DNA from: Mimachlamys varia | Lineage: Eukaryota; Mollusca; Bivalvia; Pectinida; Pectinidae | Assembly (NCBI GenBank): GCA_947623455.1 | Contig: OX392542.1 | Location: 8,005,625 to 8,069,624, forward strand | Reading direction: 5' to 3' | Length of the DNA: 64,000 nucleotides | In this document: piece after piece, positions 1-14,200 of the stretch | Numbering within the stretch: position 1 is the first letter of the stretch | Layout of the letters: every line of letters starts with the position of its first letter | Notes under the pieces: model-generated | Database searches by the model: none | The model's input: only the letters and a program-made list of their open reading frames with translations | What the model was told of the DNA's origin: nothing | Position numbers and translations under genes: made by a program

Positions 1-102
1 TTTACTTCGTTTTAAACCTTATTTATGCATGGTACAACTAGATTTTTTTTCAGAACTTTTCAGAATCACGAAAAATACCATAAAGTTACAGATATGGAAC
101 CT
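1..102. mobile_element. piggyBac-like MITE, end fragment
   Basis: Diverged copy of the family seen whole at 41067-41449. The right end is followed by TTAA (103-106), the usual piggyBac target site. The rest lies off the window. Confidence 0.6.
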
Positions 103-498
103 TTAAGAAAACAATTGATCTCCCCCTCAACTTTATTATATGGGCAATGTGATTGTCATAATTATGCATTTCTATTTGACATATTTGACCACCTTCAAAA
201 TACTTGTAGTAAACTAGAGCATGATAGTCTATGACTGATCATAGAAGAAATGACAGGAAAATAAGTAATGTTTACAAAACTCAAGTGTTGGCTCTCTCTA
301 CTATTATTTCAAAGTAATTTGTTGCCATTTCAAAACGAAGTGTTTCATTTTGTTTTGTCTTTTCAAAGGAGTTTTCTCACAGATTTCATTAACACACATT
401 GTTGTATACATAAAATTCACATCTTAACCACAAATTTATCAACTTCTAAACATTATTTTCTGACATAGAAAAATGATTATTAAAGTTGTTTTACTCAC

Positions 499-2215
499 CA
501 TAGCAACGGACGGTTCAACTGCTGGGATCTTTTTCTTCCTTCTACAAAAGTCAAAATAAGAAGGTTAAGTTTCCTATTAATTGTTAATAAAATTTACTTA
601 TAATTAAGCAATTTCTTTGCATCAGATTTCCCTCAATTCAAATTCTATATGTATTGTATCTTGTAATGTTTGCCACATTTCTCATATATCAACTTTTGAA
701 CCAAGGCTTTCTGCTGCTTTTGTTTATTGCAACTGTTTTAATTAATTTCTGCTGTTTCTGTAAATTTCCATTGTTTCTGCTGTTGCTTTCATTAAACTTC
801 TGTTAATTTCTGCTTTCTGCTATTTCTATAATTGGATACTAGGTAACAATTAAAATAAAGAATCATAAACATGACACACTGTAAAACACAATATAATCCC
901 TGCAGCATGGCAAATATTGGTATATCCACATCAAAAGTGTGAGCTAAACTCCTCTAACCTCTGCAATAGTAACTCTCCTCGACCTACCGTGGAGGTGTTG
1001 CAGGATTGTCTCCCTTGGTTTCCTTGGGTTTGAGTAGGTCGGCATGTCTGCGGGTTATACTCCTCCCCATACCTACTATAGGTACCCTCCCGGACTTATA
1101 ACTGTCACTTGAGTCATTGGAACTGCTGTTTTCAGACGATCTTAGAATGAAGAAAAATTACATACACTGCAGATATTTCCTGTTTATACACTAATAATAA
1201 CATTTATTCTTTTTTATCTTCAAGTGGAAAACTGTGTACTAAACAAATATTCAATTTCATCAATAAAATCCAGTGTAGATTTTGCCCTCATTTTTTTTTG
1301 GCTGTTATAATAAATGTTTCCTACTTGGAGAATAAGGTGAAAATGCAAAATTACTTTAAATACAAATAAACTTAATTATATATATAACAATTTTATCACA
1401 AGTAATTGGCAGAAATTTCAGTACACATGACTTATTGTGAGAGGAAGCCCAAGTACGTGGAGATAATCCACGTGGTCCGGCAGCTGGTGACCCTTAAATT
1501 ATCACATCTGGTAATTATAGATGGATACATTACCAGATATTGGCTTACTGTTGTAAAGATATGGTAGTTTCCCCAATGTTCTGGAACACTTAAAGAAATA
1601 AAACATTGCAGTTTGCAGTTTACTTACCCAGCTCTGGCTCGGTGTAGTTTCAAAATGTACTCCTTCATAGCCTGGAATGGAAAAAACACAAAACTATACC
1701 AACTGATAATCAAACATGGCAAATACTAATGCTACACAAAGCCCTTAAAGTTCCATCTAAAAGGCAATAGGAATGCGAACTACAAAATTAATATTTAAGA
1801 TATAATTATGAAAAAAAAATTAGTTTCATTACTATTTTGTTTTGAGTTATTTTTTGGCAATAAATTGTTTTCATTATTTTATAGTTTAATTGCAACAAAT
1901 TTTGAACAAAATACTGCTACTTTATTAAAGATTTCTGTCAATGCATCTTCATTTCTTGAACTTATATTTTTTTCTTTGTGTAAACGGATCATGCTTTTTA
2001 TATTAATATACTTTATACTTATAAGGAGGCTTTACATATTTCTTGTTACTTCTAAAAGAGGGTAAATTAGCGCAGGTGTATTAAAGCACTTGGGGATCAA
2101 GTCCTGAATAAAGGTACATGTATTAATTACAGAATACAGAAGGACAGAGAAAACTTACAAATATTTTGTCTTCATGGGCCTCGGTCATACCAAATGATAT
2201 CAGCTTCCTGAAAAT
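499..2215 (-). CDS. PIK3R4: VPS15 exons 21-24: linker before the WD40 domain
   Basis: Exons: 2159-2215 ([19 protein letters not shown]), 1628-1671 ([14 protein letters not shown]), 988-1140 (serine-rich, then [16 protein letters not shown]) and 499-541 ([13 protein letters not shown]). The first two match the human segment around SQGMTEEEEDKLLALKDFM. The last two are assigned from compatible phase, good GT-AG sites and position, since this linker is poorly conserved. Exon 24 ends with a GTGAG donor at 498-494, so the gene continues left of the window. Confidence 0.85.
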
Positions 2216-5200
2216 CTGCAACAAAAATATGGTGCCGCGTTCAGACTCTGTAGTCACAAACAAGTACCTGGTATGTAATTAGATCTTTAAGCCAGAGTGA
2301 AAAGTAATCTCAAGGGACAAATGCAAAAATATTATTAATCCAGTATCACCCCCAAACTTGCTGACCAATTAGGACTATGAGTTGTTCATGACAGGGATGA
2401 CTTAGTGTCTTAAGCTGTAAGTATACTGAGGAGCCTTCAAGCGAGATGTCTTAAAGAGAGACAATACAAATTTGGTATGGTCTGGATTTATTTTGTTTTA
2501 CCATAAAACGAGAAATTTTTGCCTGTTTTTGTTTTCGCCCTCTTATGAAAAGATTTGAATTTGCCCAGTCTTGAATGCACCCTCTGAAACTTGGGACCTC
2601 ATCGCACATATAATATTGAGATGCAGGCCTGTGTTTGGAAAATATATTCACACCTCCATTGTTGGGCAAAAAGGGCGAAAAATAAAACAATGGCAATTTT
2701 TTCAAGTTTGACAGTATGTGCCATTAGTTCCAGGACAGCCTCACAGTGTAAGTGATGTGTGAGTTGATTGGGTCTGTATTTAGGAGGCTGAGGTATCTTA
2801 TGTGTTTATGTGTACGTGGTCATTAAATCTCACCAGTGACATGGTTTCGTCCAGTTCTGGGTAGGACAGCTTGTGTCCATGTCTCCTCATGTACTGTCTC
2901 TTCTGGAGCATGTCAAACAGGCGGTCAAGTGTGTTAGACCTCAGCACATAGTCAAACACGGGTCTCGGCACAGGGTCAGACAGGGCATTTAACAGGTACA
3001 TCTGAAAAACACATCAATATGTGTAAAGTATGTAGTCAAACACGGGGTCAGACGGGGTATTTAACAGGTACATCTGTAAAACACACCAATATGTGTAAAG
3101 TATGTAGTCAAACACAGAATAGGGCACAGGGTCGGACTGGGTATTTAACAGGTACATCTGTAAAACACACTAATATGTGTAAAGAATTGGCCATGGGGTC
3201 AGAAAGACATGCCAAAAGTACGTAACATCATCTGAAACTTAAAAAGAAGTCCAGTGATGGCGGCTGTCAATCAAATAGGCAGGGTATCACTGGTTATAAA
3301 ATTGGAATATTTAAATTTAAAATGTAAATTTCAAGTTCAAGGACCTTCTGCTGCAGGGTGTTTTATTACATATCCAAAAAGCACACCACATGAAATAAAT
3401 ACAAAACAGATCATCCAAAATAATATGATTAAAGAAACAGAGTTTAATAGACAGATTTTCAGGCCAGAATGAAACTGAATGAACATTTCATCAACAGGTA
3501 CAGTCTGCACAGCATACAATTATCAATATACAAGATATATAGTAAACAAAATCAAAGATCATGATCACATATATGGACAATGTGGACCCATAGACAGGAC
3601 ATGGATTTGTCGACTTGCGCCACTGTGACAGCTTATCTATAACTGACCCAACTTTGGGGTGTGACCTGATTTTGGCCTAGAACACTTTTGAATCTTTAGG
3701 GGGTTTCCAACCCCGTAGACAGAACACAACCCTCTGTACTAACGTACCTCCTTGTCCACCTGTAGGATGGGTTGGTTAAGAAAGGGCTGGAGGCTGGGCA
3801 GTAGTTTACAGTGGTTATCTGCTATGTTAAATGTCTTAGACAAGGCCGATATAAAGCCGACAGCTCCCTGACGAATCCAGATACCCTGTAACATAGAACA
3901 AGGCATGCTTATTGTATATGTTGTATTTTAATACAGACTTATTTTTCATAGCAGTTTATTTTTTGAAGAAGGATCTTTCATGCAGCAGGTATCAGATATT
4001 ATTAAATAACAATTAGTAATAATTGTATAACGGTTTGTAACAACTTCAAACTAGCAAATTATACTCTGTAAAATTACGCTTTTTTTTACAATTACATAAT
4101 GCCAAAAAGAAAAATAATCTAAATCAAAAAGTTAGGTTATAAAAGTGACCATGCAATGTCTGTTATAAAGTAATTCAAAGTCTGGAGATCAATTAACACA
4201 GAGCATCAAGAACTTTGATCAGCAGTGCAGTTATCTCCCTTTCCTCCCTGTAGTATGCAATGGAGAAACACAACATCCATAGATGCAGCATTAACCTTTC
4301 TGCAATTTATTCTGATATTTGAATTGAGATACTGTATATAATAATACAAGCGATAAACAAGGTCTGGTAATTAAGACCATTTAAATGTTTCATCAATGTA
4401 AGTATGAATTTATGTGCAGCTCAGAAGTTACAGCAATATTTTAACGATGGTCAATGGGAGGTATAACATTTAGATCTATGTACTTACAGGGTGAGCCAGA
4501 AAGGGCACTATTTCATGTAGAAATTCCTGAAGCATGGTCTTCTGTATCAGTCCTAGTTCTGTTAAAGACTTCAGGGCACCCAGACTTTTGTGTACCACAT
4601 ACTCTTCTGGATCACTAAGGCCCTTTAATACACAATGCGTTACACAATAAATTCTCAGCAACTAATTTCTCCAATCAAATAAATTTTTTCTACTATTTCG
4701 AATACATCTAGAAATGTTGGCTTCCTACTTGAGAGCCTTCAAAAATAACTAAAGTAAGTGATTGTTCAAACATCTCCTCTCCCAATGTGTAAATATCAGT
4801 GTCAAAATCACAAGTACACATTGGTAAAACACAGACACATGAAACTGATAAAAAGCTAAAACGACTCACTGAATTTATCAAGGAAGAGTCACAAGACCTG
4901 TGGATGTAACGTTACCTGTTCCAGTAAAGGTTTTAGGATAGACGAGCTCTGCCAACCAACGTAAGCGGCCACGCCCACGATGTTACCGAAGAACGACCCG
5001 CGAAGGTGCCAGTCAGTCTGTAAATAGGAATCATAAATTATACAAAGAAGCAAGCCAATCTGCCATCATCTAAAAATTTTTCTGAAATGTGCGAACTCAC
5101 ATAATATTTTTGATATCAGTACTCACTTCAGTACAATTTTAGTTATAAGCCTTTCGCAGCTCATTAAAAATCAAACTCTGTATTAAACCAGCAACTTCTT

Positions 5201-8200
5201 GCTATGTCCTATGCAGCAGCTATTTATTATGTAATAAGACTAATATAGTGATTGAGTTATCTTGGAGTCTGGGAAAGATGTTAGAAAAATATCTCAGTAA
5301 ATCAGAGGCTTTTCAGTTTAAAATCAAATTTTTTTGTTTTGTTTTATGCATATATTTTTATACATACCAGGTAAACGATTTACTATTACAAATGTGCAGA
5401 TATTTCTGATTGTGTTACTTTTTATTTCACATGCACTACTGTTATCTGGTCTGCTTTAAATGTTTGGAAAAATATACATGGCAAACTACCTGGTAATAAC
5501 AACGTTTGGTCAGGACTAGATGATATGAACATTTATATGATATGTTTCTTTAGTAGATCTGATGGAATTTTTTCAAGCTGAAAATGTCTCTGCCAATGAA
5601 ATTAATGGCATGAATATGAACCAAATATGTCCAGGGGTTTCTTAGATATGTTGTACACAAGTTATTTTTTTATTCCCAACGTGGTCAACAATTAATATCT
5701 ATCCAACACTCTTCATTTACTCAGAGCTGATTGTGGTACTTCACCGCCTCCACACTGTACTCACCTTGTCGTTTAGGAAAGTTATCATGTGAGACAGCAG
5801 AACATCATTAGCTGTAAAATAGAACAATTATAATTGAGGAGTATTTCCATATTAGGGTTAAAATCTGGTAAAATGAATATTACTTTGTAACTATTACATA
5901 TTATAAACTCTAAAAGTGGACTCACAGAGAGATTCAATCCAAATTTCCAACATGTCAAAGACATTTAGTTAGTTACGTGTTAAACGCTGCTACAGACACC
6001 GAAAAAAATCTGTGTTACAACCGACATATCAAAGACATGCATCTGAATCAATTTAAACAAGTCAGATATTTGTTAATTTCTAAGAAAACTTGACCTGGTC
6101 CGGTTTGCTATAATTACCTCTCTGTCGACCTGGTCTGGTTAGCTATAATTACCTCTCTGTCGACCTGGTCTGGTTTGCTATAATTACCTCTCTGTCGACC
6201 TGGTCTGGTTAGCTATAATTACCTCTCTGTCGACCTGGTCTGGTTTGCTATAATTACCTCTCTGTCGGCCAAAGAACACGCAGAGTCTGGTGATACCATT
6301 CTCTAGGAGGGCCTGCTTTACCACGTTGTCCGAGTCGCTGAGTAACATCACAACTTTCTGTTGTATTGTCTCCTGCAGGGACAGTAGCTCCATGTCATAG
6401 CTTGCCTACAAAAACAATACAACACTTACTGTTTGTGGACAGTTCTAAATGTCCCCTTGAGGGAGAGAAAGGGGACACTCAAACCTCGGGAAAGATTCTT
6501 TAGCTGCCAAACACTCATCAAAGCTTTGTATAGTTCTAGGGGATACCTGCTCCTACTACTACAGTACAATATCTATGGTTACTTTGTGACTATGTAACAC
6601 TACATTTATTGACGATGTTTTCACCTGTATAGAATTTATCCTCTCGTGATCACTTGCTACTACAGTACAATATCTATGGTTACTTTGTGACTATGTAACA
6701 CTACATTTATTGACGATGTTTTCACCTGTATAGTATTTATCCTCTCGTGATCACTTGCTACTACAGTATGATATATATGGTTACTTTGTGACTATGTAAC
6801 ACTGCATCTATTGGCGATGTTTTCACCTGTATAGAATTTATCCTCTCATGATCATTCCACAACAAAATGAGTGCAAATTGAAAGATGGCAAAAACCTTGA
6901 TACTTTTATAGTAATAGATAAAATTTATTTAGAATTCCAGTGTGTAGTTCCATAGACAATAGGTCCATGGACATTTTAAATTGCAAAGACCCAACAAAAA
7001 TTCTGTAGACTGAATTTTTCAATCAGTGTTAACAAACTGCTTAAAACAGAGTGATCTCCCCTCCTTAAACCAACGTTTGAACAAAAATTGATTTGCAACG
7101 ACAAATTCAGCCAAACAAATCAGGAAAATGAACAACACGAAAGAGAAATGCAATTGATATGATTTATTCCAACAGTTTTGATACTTTTTCGACATTCATA
7201 AGCAATGAAATTGCTTAGACATCAGGTCTACCATACTAGTGTTTTGCATAGACCGACAGGTTTTTCTGTGTCCTCAGTCTATCGGTCTATCATTACTTTC
7301 GCACACTGGAATTTCCTTGTGCTGTTTTGAAATTACATAATCTGATACTTGAACAGTAAACACTCTCACCACCATGAATCAGGATTCTTACCTGGAACAG
7401 GGCACCCTCAGAATCTACATTCTCGTCCTCAACACTCTCCTCCAGTTCTTGTAGCTGCATCATCTCCAGTACACTGTTACAGGTTAAAGGGGGCAACATT
7501 ATATACAGACAGATGGACGGACAGACGAGGCAACATTATATACAGACAGACAGGGCAACATTATATACAGACAGATGGACGGACAGACGAGGCGACATTA
7601 TATACAGACAGACAGGGCAACATTATATACAGACAGATGGACAGTCATTTCCAAATATGGTGGTCATCCCAACCCTAATTAGTCATTACCAAATATTGTG
7701 GTCATCTCAACCCTAATTAGTCATGACCAAATATGGTGGTCATCTCAACCCTAATTAGTCATTACCAAATATAGTGGTCATCCCAACCCTTATTAGTCAT
7801 TACCAAAGTATTTACAAGTATGGCCCTAACTCTAGTGTGTTTAAAATGAAATTACGTAGTCTGTGAAATTCCAAGTTGTAGCTTAGAGGGAAATTATTTG
7901 GCAGAAATTGTTGATGAACAAACAGCAACTGACATGTATGGTAAATGTTTTGCTTAATACAGTATTATCTAATAAAATCAAGATTTGTTTAACTTATTCA
8001 CCCCTGAACTATTTCAACATTTGATTTGGAAGAATTTAAATGTGCCTTAAGGGGTGAATAAGTTCAATGACCAACTTATCATGCCTCTCAGCAGCTATCC
8101 CCTCTGTCCAGTTCCTGTACAGCACTAAGTATATGGTAGACCACTTACCCTAGAGCCGTCTCGGCCAGCTGAGCAATGTTTTCTGCATACGTAGCTCTCA

Positions 8201-11200
8201 CCATGGTGGCAGGGTCTTGGGTCAGGTGTGTCTACAAAAGAAACACCCAACTTTATAGAAAATGGTACACCTAGTAATGATTATTCCCTACAGCTCATGC
8301 TTGTAAGGCAACCTAATCAATGTGCATCTTTTACACTCTTAATATTTCCTATTTTCCAATCTTCTAGCAACATTGGTTCATGTAAAAATAATCAAAATTT
8401 AAGATAGCGAAATCACAAACTTCATTTATTTAATTCTGTGTCTCATTTGAAAGGCAATTTTCAGATTTTCTATTAAAAAATAAATTTGTGAAAGAAGCGC
8501 TTTGAAAATAAAGATTAAATTTCTACTAAGGTGAAATACGATGATTTGGTAGAAAATTATCTACAATAATATACACTGTAACTGCCAATCATTGAATAAT
8601 GAAGACTTACCAAATTAGGGAATATGTACTCAGGGAACACGTTAGCATCACTGAAACAGCAGAGACAATCATATACGTGAATGGCTTTACTTTGATATGT
8701 AATAAAAGTGATTTAATGATATATATGACATATAAAAAAATACAAACACTAGTGTTAAACATTAGCACTTTCATTCTCAATCTTATTAAGACAGTGATTT
8801 TTTTACATTTTCATTTAAAGTGCCCATGCCCTTTTTCATTGGGAATTTTGTTGCGCGAAAAGTTCAAATTGGGAATTTTACGACGATGAACCTACCATAA
8901 TATGCTAAGTTACTAGAGTATACCATCAGACAGTTATCTTATTTGTGTGCTAATATAATACATAAACAAACAAATTCATGATAAAGATTTTTATTGAACA
9001 GTATACTGTCTGTCACAGTAACTGCACTCATATTTCAAACGAACCTGTGTCCGTTTATCACTGGCTTCTAGCTATAGGTGCACTTTCATTGACTGTGACT
9101 CGTCATGACAATATTCGGCAAGTTCGGGTACCTCAGGCACTGGCTTTATGTAATTGTTGAACGTTTCAAATTTATCTTCAATGTTTTGCAAGTCGTCAAA
9201 GTATCACAGGAACCACTCACGCCGATCGCAACAGACTCATGATCATTCTCTAACAAAACATCAGTCTCACTCTCCCTAGTAACTGTAACGTTAGGACTAG
9301 GTTCACATACCGTGCTGGACAGTTTCTGCCGATTAAAGTGCTGGTCAATTAGCAAAAGGCATTGTAAGTCACTTTTTTTTATTTTCTCCGTGTAATACTT
9401 GGAGTTGTGAGAGATTTTGTCTCGGTGACCTTGACTCGTTGCGGTGGTCTTGGTCTTAGAGAAGCTTAGTATTTACGTAGTAGTATTATTTGAAGCGTTT
9501 TGGTGACCGAGATGTATGAAAGCGTGTATTCGTGTTGAAGCGACAGATTATAAACAAACACGCTATGAATAAATCTGAAATATTTTATTGCTTCCGATGA
9601 CGTTAAAACACGGACATTTAAGGTATTTTTTTTAATCTTTCATTGAACTATTTTACAACCCAATTGGGGAAAAAAGGGTCAGATTGGGAAAAAATCCATG
9701 AGGGGAAAGTACCGAAAGTCGGCACTTTAACAGGGGTAAAAAAATCACTGTAAGATATTTATTATATAATTTGTGTCTTTGAAAGCACTCATTTAAATCT
9801 CATTCAAAATCCAAGAACAACTGCATTAACACTTACCACCGATATTCATAACTGCTTGATTAATGTAAAAGTAAAAAGGCTAAAAAAGCTAACCTTGGGA
9901 AATTGCACAGGCAATTGATTAGGTCTATTCCATAATTTTGAGGGGGAGATGGGAGGCACCTGTATTAATGTATCATGAGTGGTGAGATAAAACCAGATCT
10001 GCATACTATTCCTTATATTAAATCACTTCTAATATCTAAAGGTCTCTGAAAAGTGCCCCTCCCCCCTTTTCCAAGTGGTTATATCTGGAACAGTCCTAAG
10101 TTAAGTAACATAGCTGACCAAGCCTTGACCAGAACTTCTGTAGCCTACACGGAAGATGAAGCATACCTTCGAGGGACAGACTTGATGTTTGAACTTTGCA
10201 GACTTATTTGATTAGTTAAGTAACATAGCTGACCAAGCCTTGACCTGAGATTCTGTAGCCTACATGGAAGTAGAAGCATACCTTCGAGGGACAGACTTGA
10301 TGTTTGAACTTTGCAGAGTTATTTGATTAGTTAAGTAACATAGCTGACCAAGCCTTGACCTGAGATTCTGTAGCTTACATGGAAGATGAAGCATACCTTC
10401 GAGGGACAGACTTGATGTTTGAACTTTGCAGAGTTATTTGATTAGTTAAGTAACATAGCTGACCAAGCCTTGACCAGAGATTCTGTAGCCTACATGGAAG
10501 ATGAAGCATACATCGAGGGACAGACTTGATGTTTGAACTTTGCAGAGTTATTTGATTAGTTAAGTAACATAGCTGACCAAGCCTTGACCAGAGATTCTGT
10601 AGCCTACATGGAAGATGAAGCTTACCTTCGAGGGACAGACTTGATGCCAACCAGACACTGTGTTATAGCTCTGATGGTCTCCGCTCTCACTCGGGCCGAC
10701 CGGTCATTTGTGAAAAATAACTGTCAACAGCAATAGACACATAAATATGAATCATATCCTAACCTAGATTTATCAATTAAATCAATGATGTAAGAGTTAA
10801 AAGCATTCCAAACTGGTTACTTATCAAGTGAAAAAAACATGTATATCAAATAGTTATCATCCAAGATCGTTTTATATTCAGGAAATGGTTGTATTTCATA
10901 TAAATTACTTGTACTATAATCATACTTATTTTGGTGCACCCAAATCTAAGCACAGTCACATTGAAACAAATAAGCACAACGATGAGTTGGTGTACACAAT
11001 ATACTAACTGTAGAAAGCAATATGCATAAACTGTAATTAGCATTTTATTATGATCAAAAGTCTAACAGGCCTAGGTGACTTACCATATATGGAATGATTC
11101 TATCCAGAGTGATGTCCGGGGTAAGAAACTTGGAAAACTTCAGTAATAGTTCTAGAGCAATCAGCTTGGAACTGCAGAACTGAAACAAAAATAGGTGGTT

Positions 11201-14200
11201 AAGATCATTCTATCATCTAAACATATTCCTTGACTTTAGATGAACAAAGCTGTTAAAAATTAACTACTAAAGGTACATACAGTATAACTTGTCTAGCCAG
11301 CCCCTGTCTAATCCTAATCCCTATCTATTCTAACCTTACAGTTGGGTCCCAGCCGTTTCCTGTGACTCATATTAAACTTCTACAAACCGGACACCTGTGT
11401 AAACCAGCCAAACATTTGGCCCCAATGACATCTAGTTTCGACAAGTTACACAGTATTACAAGCTTAATTCCAAGTAGCTATAGAGGGGTCAGATCAAGGA
11501 TGATTTTAATACAACATGTTCTGTATCAATAGAAATTATTAAACAACATACAATCTTTGACTGACAATGCTGACAAACACTGTTATATAATTTATTTAGT
11601 ATAACTTTACAGATCCCAAAAACTTTGCAGAGCGGAGGAGGAGTTTGCTAATTTGAAGATAACAAATGGATTCCCTGTTAACACCCAATCATGCACGTTT
11701 TAGTTTCTGAGCACAGGAACAATGGAATGGAGTCCAGTAGACATACATACATGCAATTTCCAAGCAATGGACACCCACACACATATACATACATGTAATT
11801 TCCGAGCACTGGACACCCACACACATACATACATGTAATTTCCGAGCACTGGACACCCACACACATACATACATGTAATTTCTGAATACTATACACCCAT
11901 ACACATACATACATGTAATTTCCGAGCACTGGACACCCACACACATACATACATGTTATTTCCGAGTACTAGATACCCACAAACATACATACATGTAATT
12001 TCCAAGCACTGGACACACACACACATACATACATGTAATTTCCGAGTACTAGATACCTACAAACATACATACATGTAATTTCCAAGCACTTGACACACAC
12101 ACACACAAACATACATGTAATTTCCGAGCACTGGAGGCCAGCAGACATATAATGAGGACAAGTCCAGTATTTTGGTCGGGATTGTTCTCGTCCAAACTGA
12201 GGCTCTTCACAATTAGATCATAGTCTCTCTTCAATCTAGACGAAGATAAAACACAGATAATTCATATAATTTATTGTAACAACTTTTCTGTTTTAGATCA
12301 TAGTCTCTCTTCAATCTAGATGAAGATCAAACACAGATAATTCATATAATTTATTGTAACAACAATTCTGTTTAAGCAATTAAAGTCCACAGAGAAATGT
12401 TAATCCAAATGTTACAGGGTCTCATAAAACTGATAGATTAAAAGCGCTCAGCTTTTAAACAGATCACAAGATATGTTCGATTTGAAGATTGTTATTTTTC
12501 AGCCAGAAAGTGAGAAATGTGTAACAACAAGGACATAATTGTCAAGATCCCACGCCCATGTAAATATCGTAAAATTCATGACATTAAAGTGGACTTAAGG
12601 CATAAAAACAAGACACATAACACATATAGCAATTAGCCAATCAGGTTACAGAGTTAGCCGATAACTGTACTTGAGAAAGGGGCTAAGGTAAAGAGTCTAT
12701 CCAGCAAGTCTCATCAAAAATCCATCAGCTTCATTGTGCGGGGATAGTAAGTGTTTAACTAACCTGCTGATGCGGTCGTCTGGAGGAAGTATCGGTGCCG
12801 TGGCAAACCTCTGTACATAGAGTTTGAGGAATGTGTAGAAGTACTCAGGGAAGGCCTTGCCTCTCTGCTGGATAAGGTACTCCTCAGCGGACATGCGGTG
12901 AGCAGGGTTCTTTTTTATCATGTGTCGCACCATGTCCTAAGGAGAAGTATGTAGCATCAAAAGCATTAATTCTTAAAAAGTTATGTTTGGAACATAGAAA
13001 GAATCTGAGTTAAATCACCCACAAGTACAGGTCAGCTTTCTGCAATTCAAAATTCCCTATCTAGCAAAAATTCTGGATGAAAAGTTTTTCCTTTCTGATT
13101 ACAAAGCAATTTACACTTGAAAACAATCCCTGTTAATTGACTTATGTTTCGATAAAGCAATATTTCTATATTATATAACTGATTTTAAGTGCAAAATGTT
13201 TTATATCTTGAATCTGAAAATTCTCTTTCAGTACACCTTTTTTTATGCATAAAGACATATTTTTGGTAGAGGAAAAATCAAACAATTACTACAAAAGAAC
13301 AATTTTAAAGACATGATTATGTACATAAAGTTATCATTACAAGACTTTTTCTACAAAAAAAAAAATAATTCAACACATTATAAAGAAACTGCTCAAAAGT
13401 CATACATATATAGTATAAGGGAAGATATTCTGGTATAAGACAAAGGTTACCCTGATACTCGTGTCCTCTATCTTCTCCAGAACTTTCCAGGGGCTGTACT
13501 CGCCGTGTCTATAGGATAACAGCTGTGACAGGTCAAACGGGGCCGTACCTTCTGTGAACAGTTCTGTGACAACACATCTACAACACAAAGCATTGTCAGT
13601 TTGTTTTATATCCTGTTATATATATGGGAACACATCTACAGCACAAAGCATTGTCATCTTGTTTTATATCCTGTTAACATATATATGGGAACACATCTAC
13701 AACACAAAGCATTGTCATCTTGTTTTATATCCTGTTAACATATATATGGGAACACATCTACAACACAAAGCATTGTCAGCTTGTTTTACTATGGTGACAC
13801 ACCTACAACACAAAGCATTGTCAGCTTGTTTTACTATGGTGACACACCTACAACACAAAGTATTGTCAGCTTGTTTTGTTTGTTTACAACCATTGCAACT
13901 GTAAAATTACAGGACAAAAGGCACAGATTACAATTTCATGAATTTCTATAGGATCTTTAATTAGGGCAAGCTGGTACCTGGTACAACCTTCAATTTAAGT
14001 TCTAATAGTATTCATGCTTCATAAAGATTTCTATAGTCTCCTTTGAAAAGTCAGCTATTGACATCTAAATCAGAAATTCATTAACTTCATGGAATTGGAA
14101 GACTTTATATGAGTTTCCAGTGGTGAATGAGGTAAAGATTTCTTACAATCAGTTAAGGAATATTTTGACTATCTAAACATGTAATGTCTGCTATATACCT

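Noticed and set aside
10375..10650. 91-codon minus-strand ORF ending in repeated NIKSVPR
   Set aside because: It crosses intronic repeat units; the real exon 11 ends at 10626.
11678..12234. Overlapping minus-strand ORFs of 60-90 codons rich in Cys, Val and Tyr
   Set aside because: They are frame read-through of the 40-bp array at the exon 9 donor; only the VPS15 exon 12115-12235 is conserved.
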